DNA of 29,503 bases from IMG/VR virus record IMGVR_UViG_3300007735_000933, positions 1 through 29,503 of that record; one strand, 5' to 3'. Source of the DNA: a virus. Of this stretch, positions 24,604-29,503 are shown one piece after another. Under the pieces are notes generated by a model that had not been told where the DNA came from, ran no database searches, and was given only the letters and a program-made list of their open reading frames with translations. A program made the translations under genes and the position numbers. The stretch's first letter is position 1. Each line of letters opens with the position of its first letter.

Positions 24604-25887
24604 ATGAAAAAAATTACTTTTGCCACCAATATAGGGCCTGATACATTAGAATATACTAAACTATTAGTTAAATCTTTAAAAGAAAATTTGGATGGTGCTG
24701 AACATGAATTATTATTTTTTGTAGATAACGATACAGATAATACATTGGATTATTTAAAATCGATAAAAAAAGATTTTTACAAAGTAACAATAATTAGGCA
24801 TAAACTAAATCCTATTGTTGGTCCTGAAAGAAATATAAATTTAATCGTAGATTTTTCATCAAATGATATAGTTAGTTATCTACAAACCGATATGGTTGTA
24901 TCTAAGCATTATGATACTGATATATTAAGAGATTTGGAAGAAGATTGTATTTTAAGTTCTACACGAATAGAGCCACCATTACATGGTGTATCCGATAAAA
25001 CTATTACGAAAAATTTTGGATTAACTCCATATGAATTTGATTGGGATTCTTTTTTAAAATTTGCTGACGAAATTAAGGAAAATAAAAGTATAGAATACTT
25101 TTTTGCTCCATTTACATTTTATAAAGATTCTTGGAAAAAACTTGGTGGATTTGATACTATATTTAGAAGGTCTAGATGTGATTCCGATTTGGTTCAAAGG
25201 TGTTTACTTGGTGGAATTAAACTAAAACAAACTTTTTCTGCGAATGTATATCATTTTACATGCGTTAGTTCTAGAGGTAAAAATTGGTATAATTTAAACA
25301 ATGATTTGGCTAAAAAGCGTGTAGAATTACAAAACAACGCAGATTTTATTGAACTAAGAAAGTTTGTTCGTAAGTGGGGTAGTTTTAATCATGGCGACTC
25401 TAAATTAATAAAATTTGATATAGATTTGGTTGTAGTGGGTAATATTACCAATAATTATAAACTAATTTATGATTTAGAACCATTTTTTTCAAGAGTTTGG
25501 TTTAATAATACCAATGATAGGGATAATACTAAAAACCTAAATTTGGATGAGAATGAATATGCTAATGTTTTATATAATTTTAAAAGTGGTGATTGGGATA
25601 AAAGTAAAATATTTTACAATCAAACCGATTATGATAGTATTTACAAAGTAGGTGCTCCTGATAAATTTAATATAAAAATTGAAGTAAATTTTAATAAAAT
25701 TAATTATATGGGTGATGAATTTTTGCAAAATGTGCAAAATATTCATTTAATATTAAGTGAGTATGGTGTGGGGGTATATGAATTTGGGTTTGCTAAAATA
25801 GAAATACTGAATTTAGCTATCGTATCACCCACTAATTCTTTAATTGATAATCCACCATTTGATAATAGTTTGTTAATTGTGGAATAA
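24604..25887 (+). CDS. Glycosyltransferase family 2-like protein
   Basis: This 427-residue protein starts at the ATG at 24604, just after the FkbM stop; the open frame extends upstream but would overlap that gene. The N-terminal 250 residues are GT2-like: ITFATNIGPDTLEYTKLLV, HELLFFVDNDTDNT, and YLQTDMVVSKHY with D96 in the DxD position. FAPFTFYKDSWKKLGGFD and SDLVQRCLLGG are the acceptor-side motifs. The last 170 residues, with many Asn and Asp, form a separate domain of unknown role. It ends the cassette and is followed by a 41-base gap with a promoter-like motif. Confidence 0.82.
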   Translation: MKKITFATNIGPDTLEYTKLLVKSLKENLDGAEHELLFFVDNDTDNTLDYLKSIKKDFYKVTIIRHKLNPIVGPERNINLIVDFSSNDIVSYLQTDMVVSKHYDTDILRDLEEDCILSSTRIEPPLHGVSDKTITKNFGLTPYEFDWDSFLKFADEIKENKSIEYFFAPFTFYKDSWKKLGGFDTIFRRSRCDSDLVQRCLLGGIKLKQTFSANVYHFTCVSSRGKNWYNLNNDLAKKRVELQNNADFIELRKFVRKWGSFNHGDSKLIKFDIDLVVVGNITNNYKLIYDLEPFFSRVWFNNTNDRDNTKNLNLDENEYANVLYNFKSGDWDKSKIFYNQTDYDSIYKVGAPDKFNIKIEVNFNKINYMGDEFLQNVQNIHLILSEYGVGVYEFGFAKIEILNLAIVSPTNSLIDNPPFDNSLLIVE

Positions 25888-25908
25888 AACATATTTATAT
25901 AAAAGTTA
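25869..25908 (+). promoter_or_regulatory. candidate promoter after the glycan cassette
   Basis: TTTG (25869-25872) is followed after 19 bases by TATTTATA (25892-25899), close in spacing to the Bacteroidetes -33/-7 pattern. Bases 25891-25908 match 16 of 18 with those before the cassette at 6059-6076. This lies in the gap before the envelope module, where a new transcript start would be expected. Confidence 0.35.
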
Positions 25909-25928
25909 ATAAAAATTGGTTAATAATT

Positions 25929-26096
25929 ATGCCTAAAATAGATTTAAAAAATTATGATTATGCAGAACCCGCAGGATTTGAAAAGTTTAAGCCCAAAAAA
26001 GGGAGAAAGGGTGAGAATGTTGATGACATTCTCCAACCACAGGGGAAGCCTGTTAGAAGGGGAGAGAGTTCAGATAAAAGAACTTCTGGGAAATGA
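25929..26096 (+). CDS. Small protein, first frame of a possibly split gene
   Basis: This 55-codon frame is too short for most gene callers. It starts at an ATG 41 bases after the cassette, with an A/T-rich leader. The first 24 residues (MPKIDLKNYDYAEPAGF, then EKFKPKK) look like a genuine phage protein start. The remainder, KGENVDDIL onward, is charged and low in complexity. A second frame, 25954-26160, overlaps it. If one base is skipped near CCCAAAAAAGGG (25992-26003), the start here joins the better-formed C-terminus of the other frame into one protein of about 76 residues. Confidence 0.4.
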   Translation: MPKIDLKNYDYAEPAGFEKFKPKKGRKGENVDDILQPQGKPVRRGESSDKRTSGK

Positions 26097-26160
26097 AATA
26101 AAAATTTTAGACCCGTTTGGAATGGAGTGGGTTATTCCAAAAAACTACCTATTTATATAA
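25954..26160 (+). CDS. Small SH3-like protein, second frame of a possibly split gene
   Basis: This 68-residue frame overlaps 25929-26096. The part from GERVRMLMTF to the end (MEWVIPKNYLFI) has alternating strands with Gly turns, a layout often seen in small SH3-like beta barrels. Its N-terminal 12 residues look arbitrary, and its ATGs at 25954 and 25960 lie within the other frame. An extra base in the A6 run at 25995-26000 or G run at 26001-26003 would explain the split. The shift site also contains A-AAA-AAG in this frame, a known minus-1 slippery sequence. I do not recognise a function. Confidence 0.55.
   Translation: MIMQNPQDLKSLSPKKGERVRMLMTFSNHRGSLLEGERVQIKELLGNEIKILDPFGMEWVIPKNYLFI
26150..26160 (+). 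promoter_or_regulatory. candidate promoter element TATTTATATAA
   Basis: This is the third TATTTATA at a gene boundary in the window, overlapping the end of the small gene and lying 58 bases before the first holin-like ATG. It shares 11 bases with the element at 25892. Chance is possible. Confidence 0.22.
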
Positions 26161-26205
26161 GGTTTTAAATTTGGTTTTGTCAATTCGGTTATGTTAAAAA
26201 CAATG

Positions 26206-26211
26206 AAAGGA
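26206..26211 (+). promoter_or_regulatory. Shine-Dalgarno AAAGGA
   Basis: AAAGGA lies seven bases before the ATG at 26219, supporting that start for the first small membrane protein. Confidence 0.55.
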
Positions 26212-26218
26212 CAAGACT

Positions 26219-26470
26219 ATGAAGAGATTTTTTACTGAAATCTTCCAAGACGAAAAAGGAGGATTTTCATCCAAACGATTTGTGGGTATTTTATCAGCAT
26301 TGACACTATGTGTTACAATGTACCACAATCAATTCACCGAATCCCACATCGCTCCAGCTGATTCATTAGTAAATGCAGTTGCCGCACTTGCTTTTGGAGC
26401 TTTAGGTTTAGCATCCGCAGATAAGATTTTCAAAAAGAAAGATTGTAACTGCGACAAAGGGGAGGAATAA
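26219..26470 (+). CDS. Small membrane protein, holin candidate
   Basis: This 83-residue protein has two hydrophobic stretches, about residues 21-37 (FVGILSALTLCVTMYHN) and 48-66 (SLVNAVAALAFGALGLASA), with a short hydrophilic turn. The C-terminal tail is charged and has two Cys (DCNCDKGEE). The N-terminal FQDEKGGFSSKRF is typical of a small phage membrane protein family annotated as holin. Holins form pores that time lysis. No endolysin is seen in the window, so the lysis role is inferred from size, topology and the adjacent second small membrane gene. It has a good ribosome site. Confidence 0.65.
   Translation: MKRFFTEIFQDEKGGFSSKRFVGILSALTLCVTMYHNQFTESHIAPADSLVNAVAALAFGALGLASADKIFKKKDCNCDKGEE
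26461..26465 (+). promoter_or_regulatory. Strong Shine-Dalgarno GGAGG
   Basis: GGAGG lies seven bases before the ATG at 26473, inside the end of the upstream gene. It is the best ribosome site in the window. Confidence 0.7.
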
Positions 26471-26472
26471 TT

Positions 26473-26817
26473 ATGGGACTTCTCAACAAACTATTATACA
26501 ACGAAGATTTTCAAAGAGTTGAAAATGACCAAAGATTCAATTTCATGCTTCAAACCATGCAATCAAATCGTTGGAAAATCACACTATTAATTTTATTTAC
26601 ATTCTTTTTTATCGTATTCGGTATTGTTTTGGCAGTAATGTTCAAAGCAAGTATTGAAGAAGCATGGAAAGAATTACTACTTATCCTTTTAGGTGCTTTT
26701 GTGGGTAATCTAAACAAAGTAGTAGACTTTTGGTTCTCTAACGAAGATAGAGATAAGATGCTTGTTCAGAAAATGGACGAAGAAGATGGGGTTTCGCTAT
26801 CATCAAATGAAGAATAG
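26473..26817 (+). CDS. Small membrane protein, second holin-like candidate
   Basis: This 114-residue protein has a soluble N-terminal 30 residues, a first membrane segment (about 36-57, ITLLILFTFFFIVFGIVLAV), and a weaker second one (about 67-80, ELLLILLGAFVGNL). The tail is acidic. It follows the other small membrane gene by two bases, so the two are surely co-translated. A pair of this kind may act as holin and antiholin, or as two parts of an envelope-bound complex. No named family is recognised. Confidence 0.6.
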   Translation: MGLLNKLLYNEDFQRVENDQRFNFMLQTMQSNRWKITLLILFTFFFIVFGIVLAVMFKASIEEAWKELLLILLGAFVGNLNKVVDFWFSNEDRDKMLVQKMDEEDGVSLSSNEE

Positions 26818-26826
26818 TTAAACCTT

Positions 26827-26833
26827 AAAGGAG
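26827..26833 (+). promoter_or_regulatory. Strong Shine-Dalgarno AAAGGAG
   Basis: AAAGGAG lies four bases before the ATG at 26838 of the T9SS-tagged protein. The start also gives a complete signal peptide. Confidence 0.65.
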
Positions 26834-26837
26834 TAAA

Positions 26838-28739
26838 ATGAAAAAACTTATTTTATTATTTGCGTTACTTTTACCATTTGGAGCATTTGCTCAAAACGGA
26901 AGAACGGAAGTATTAGTATCACCAAACTCAAACTCACCACACTTTTTGATTGATACGGTGTTTACATTGGGTAGTATATTACAGGATACTACTGTAGTAT
27001 ATCTACACTATCATAACCCAACTGCTACAAACTATGCTGGTTTTCAGGTTAGATTTTTCTATCCAACCACAGCGTTCAAACAACCTATTATAAAGTGGGG
27101 ACCGACCGCAGCAGGAATCGGTACAAAATATGGTTCTTATTATAGTCAGCCTGGTTGGGTAAACGCAACGGCAATTTACACTGGAGCATCAGCAGTATTT
27201 GATTGGCCCGATGGTGCTGTATTTGAAGTTTTACTCCCACACGCCGTTGGATTCAATCCTTCTGCCGTTGATTCATTGGAAGTTCAATCTACCCCTGCTT
27301 ACACAAACATAGCAACCACAACCGCGGGTGTTGATATTGCTTTGGGGGTTTATAGTTATGGTGGTAGATTCCAAATGGATACTTTGGTGTTCCCTGTAAC
27401 CTTATTAAATGTAGATGGAACACCTGCGCCGGATATGCCATTCGCATTTGATTACAAATTGAAAACTACACAAACTTATAGTCGTGGTGCAAGATTTGTA
27501 ACAAATAATACGGGTTTGGCAAGTATTAAAGTTCCATACGATACATCTTTCTACAATGTTAAGTTAGTATCCAATTTAGATACACTCTCTGATAATTCTG
27601 CTATCAACATTACCGATGCTTATAAATTATCCGATATGAGTATTTACGCTGATACCGCCCAAGCATATGAGTTCCAACAAGGTGATGTAAACCGAAGTGG
27701 AACATTATCCGTATCCGATGCTTATTTAATATTTAATCGTCTAGCAACAGGTAGAACCACTTGGTCTCCTGTAGTAGCAAATGAATACAATGTTAGGTAC
27801 TATACCGCAGGAGAATACGCTACTATTATGGCTAACCCAGATGTGTTTCAAACCAATATCATAGGTACAACTAATATTGATGTTCCGTTGAATGGATTAA
27901 GTTCATTAAGTTATAGAGGGTATGTTTTAGGGGATGTAACAAATACTGGATTAAACAACTTATCATTCCAAATTCAAAGAGTAAACAACCCAACAAGCGG
28001 AACATCTTATGTATTGGATGAAGGAACAATCTATCAAAACATTGAAGATTCGGTTCAATTTAGAATACCTAAATTAACTATTTCAGATGATAATACCGCA
28101 GATGTGGCTGTTACCTTTATCACACATGGAAACAAAGTAGGTGCAGCACAATTATCCTTAAAGTATGACCCAACCATTTTTAGGTTTACAAATGTTAATG
28201 TAGGGCCGGAAGCAAGTGCTTGGAACGCATTCATTTCAGCAAAGCCTGGTGAGATAACTTGGGGTGGACACGAATCTAAAATGTCTCCATCACTTATCAC
28301 TAACCCAACTCAAATGTTTAATTTCCAATTTGAAATCTTAAATCAAAACTGGGAACAATCACCTATTAAAATAACCAACAAAGCAGCAGGTAATGAAAAG
28401 GCAGAAGATTTGAATATCATTCCTTCACCTGTAGATGCGACTGTGGTCAATGGTAGAAGAGCAAGAGAACTTGTAAATGAGTTGGTAAACGGATTTAGAG
28501 TATATCCTAATCCTGTTCAAGATAACTTAAACATAGATTATTTCCAAACAAATTGGGGATATTTAACATACGAAATCTACGATTATATGGGTAAAAACTT
28601 TTATTCAGAAAAAGAGTTCGTAAATCAAAATCAAGTAGTTACGAAAACAATCAATGTTAGTGATTTAAAGACAGGTTTTTACTTTGTAAGATTAACCACT
28701 AACGAAAAGCAAAAAGTTTACAAAATATTTAAATTCTAA
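26838..28739 (+). CDS. Secreted protein with type IX secretion sorting domain and cohesin/dockerin-like parts
   Basis: This 633-residue protein starts with a signal peptide, a Lys pair, a hydrophobic run and a predicted cleavage after AFA (residue 19). A beta-rich N-terminal half follows. Residues 282-302, GDVNRSGTLSVSDAYLIFNRL, fit a dockerin-type calcium loop (D283, N285, S287, D294), with a weaker SAINITDAYKL unit before it. A cohesin-like domain lies around 420-530 (AAQLSLKYDPTIFRF). The C-terminus (about 550-633) is a type A T9SS sorting domain: YPNP at 556-559, a GxxTYEIYDYMGK-like core, LKTGFYFVRL and a basic KVYKIFKF end. Such proteins are exported across the outer membrane and anchored or released in Bacteroidetes. 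In a phage this implies the host's T9SS displays it. Function is unknown. Confidence 0.82.
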   Translation: MKKLILLFALLLPFGAFAQNGRTEVLVSPNSNSPHFLIDTVFTLGSILQDTTVVYLHYHNPTATNYAGFQVRFFYPTTAFKQPIIKWGPTAAGIGTKYGSYYSQPGWVNATAIYTGASAVFDWPDGAVFEVLLPHAVGFNPSAVDSLEVQSTPAYTNIATTTAGVDIALGVYSYGGRFQMDTLVFPVTLLNVDGTPAPDMPFAFDYKLKTTQTYSRGARFVTNNTGLASIKVPYDTSFYNVKLVSNLDTLSDNSAINITDAYKLSDMSIYADTAQAYEFQQGDVNRSGTLSVSDAYLIFNRLATGRTTWSPVVANEYNVRYYTAGEYATIMANPDVFQTNIIGTTNIDVPLNGLSSLSYRGYVLGDVTNTGLNNLSFQIQRVNNPTSGTSYVLDEGTIYQNIEDSVQFRIPKLTISDDNTADVAVTFITHGNKVGAAQLSLKYDPTIFRFTNVNVGPEASAWNAFISAKPGEITWGGHESKMSPSLITNPTQMFNFQFEILNQNWEQSPIKITNKAAGNEKAEDLNIIPSPVDATVVNGRRARELVNELVNGFRVYPNPVQDNLNIDYFQTNWGYLTYEIYDYMGKNFYSEKEFVNQNQVVTKTINVSDLKTGFYFVRLTTNEKQKVYKIFKF

Positions 28740-28740
28740 A

Positions 28741-28747
28741 AAAGGAG
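28741..28747 (+). promoter_or_regulatory. Strong Shine-Dalgarno AAAGGAG
   Basis: AAAGGAG lies six bases before the ATG at 28754, in the short gap after the T9SS protein. Confidence 0.65.
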
Positions 28748-28753
28748 AAAAAA

Positions 28754-29155
28754 ATGGCAGAAGAGACAGAAAATGATGGTACTTGGGGTGGATTAAAAAA
28801 GACTATCGTTGGAACACTCGCCACTGTAGTTACGGGTGGTGGTGTGTGGATTTCCACAACCTTATTCGGTGGTGGTGGAAACGATAGTGAAGAAACTAAA
28901 ACCGAACAAGCAGCACCTGCAGCAGCACCAGTAATCAATCTTAATTTGGAGAACAACAACCAAAGTAATGCATCCGCAGGTGGTGGTGGTGGAACTACCG
29001 TAATCAGAGAAAAAGAAACTATCAGAGAAGTAGCACCAGCTCAATCAACCGCAGCTCCTGCTGCAGCAGCACCTGTTGAAGAAAAGAAAGAAACACCTGC
29101 TGAAAGAATGAGAAGGTTGAGAGCTAAGCAAGCAGAACAGGAAGGTGAAGAATGA
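28754..29155 (+). CDS. Small membrane-anchored Ala/Pro-rich protein
   Basis: This 133-residue protein has a weak membrane segment near residues 17-35 (TIVGTLATVVTGGGVWIST) after an acidic N-terminus. Then comes a Gly-rich hinge, a stretch of Ala/Pro repeats (QAAPAAAPV, later AAPAAAAPV), an Asn-rich patch and a Gly run. A basic end (ERMRRLRAKQA) closes it. The layout suggests a tether that spans from membrane to another partner. Composition is low in complexity, so database matches may mislead. Its stop overlaps the next start (ATGA). It may belong with the CsgG-like gene. I do not recognise a family. Confidence 0.65.
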   Translation: MAEETENDGTWGGLKKTIVGTLATVVTGGGVWISTTLFGGGGNDSEETKTEQAAPAAAPVINLNLENNNQSNASAGGGGGTTVIREKETIREVAPAQSTAAPAAAAPVEEKKETPAERMRRLRAKQAEQEGEE

Positions 29156-29503
29156 GAGAAATAGTTTTAATTCCAATCGTAAGTTGCTTGTTGTTATTGG
29201 GTGGATGTAAATCATCTATTTCAACTACACAATATCAAGCTGATTTTGAAAAGACGGATAGAACATTAGAATCTATCTCTGCCTATACAGGTAAGAAGCA
29301 AACGCTTCAACTTTCAAAATTAAATGTAAACAAAGAACTTTGGGAGACATTTCCTGAATTGAGAGAGAAAAGACTCGGCTTAGGTGTATCTAATCGTATT
29401 ATAGAAAACCTATTATATACTAATCGTTTTGAATTTACTGAAGAAAAAGATGCCGTTGTAAACCAAATGTTGGATGCATGGGAAAAGAAGATTGATGGTT
29501 TAG
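29152..29503 (+). CDS. CsgG-like outer-membrane lipoprotein, N-terminal part
   Basis: About 117 residues are visible and the gene runs off the window end. The N-terminus has a lipoprotein signal, LLLLGGC, with the lipid-modified Cys at residue 19. After a variable segment, LGLGVSNRIIENLLYTNRFEFTEEKDAV closely resembles the CsgG/HfaB motif, where a G-x-G-xS-x-x-LxxxLxxxxRFxxxER run is typical. CsgG forms the outer-membrane pore for curli subunits. CsgG-like genes occur in some marine T4-like phages. The ATG overlaps the upstream stop by four bases. The beta-hairpin pore-forming part is beyond the window, so pore function cannot be checked. Confidence 0.7.
   Translation, partial: MREIVLIPIVSCLLLLGGCKSSISTTQYQADFEKTDRTLESISAYTGKKQTLQLSKLNVNKELWETFPELREKRLGLGVSNRIIENLLYTNRFEFTEEKDAVVNQMLDAWEKKIDGL

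Noticed and set aside
28754-29155. Collagen-like or tail fibre protein, because of the Gly/Ala/Pro content
   Set aside because: There is no regular GXY repeat and the membrane segment is near the N-terminus; a tether is a better description.

Overview
The window reads as part of a large tailed-phage genome with a T4-type replisome. The likely host is a Bacteroidetes bacterium. Every convincing gene is on the + strand, most neighbours touch or overlap by a few bases, and the DNA is visibly AT-rich. The phage call rests on a family B DNA polymerase, a gp45-type sliding clamp, gp44- and gp62-type clamp loader subunits, and small phage families such as DUF3310. The host call rests mainly on the gene at 26838-28739. 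It has a signal peptide and a C-terminal type IX secretion (T9SS) sorting domain, a system known only from the Bacteroidetes group. Many leaders are A-rich and lack a Shine-Dalgarno, and one promoter candidate resembles the Bacteroidetes -33/-7 type, which fits.

Region 1 (1-6052) is DNA replication and nucleic-acid metabolism. In order it holds the polymerase C-terminus, a Mom/DruA-like protein, the sliding clamp, a small unknown gene that may be frameshifted, the clamp loader ATPase, a zinc-ribbon protein, the small clamp loader subunit, a DUF3310 protein, a small acidic phage protein, a Cas4/AddB-like nuclease with four iron-sulfur cysteines, and a SLOG-like Rossmann protein.

Region 2 (6090-25887) is a nearly unbroken cassette of about 20 kb that looks like surface-glycan biosynthesis. 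It has eight probable glycosyltransferase genes, of both GT-B and GT-A types, including a three-domain protein and a STELLO/DUF288-like protein. It also has two methyltransferases, a DegT-fold sugar enzyme with His at the PLP-lysine position (as in ColD-type 3-dehydratases), an RmlB-like 4,6-dehydratase and a second short-chain sugar reductase/epimerase. A compact six-gene metabolic block (18026-23126) encodes an acetolactate-synthase-like TPP enzyme, an HpcH/HpaI aldolase, a DJ-1/PfpI protein, a cupin, a HAD phosphatase and an Ldh2-type oxidoreductase. Together these could make and transfer an unusual deoxy, branched or acyl-modified sugar. The acceptor (host surface, virion or other) cannot be told from sequence.

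Region 3 (25929-29503) looks like an envelope or lysis module. It starts with a small gene that appears split by a one-base frame change, followed by two small holin-like membrane proteins, the T9SS-tagged secreted protein with cohesin- and dockerin-like parts, an Ala/Pro-rich membrane-anchored protein, and the start of a lipoprotein resembling the curli secretion pore CsgG, which is cut by the window end. Strong Shine-Dalgarno sites are common here and rare in the glycan cassette.

No gene-free stretch exceeds 300 bases; the largest gap is 14464-14540. I saw no tRNA, rRNA, CRISPR array, transposase, integrase or convincing terminator hairpin.
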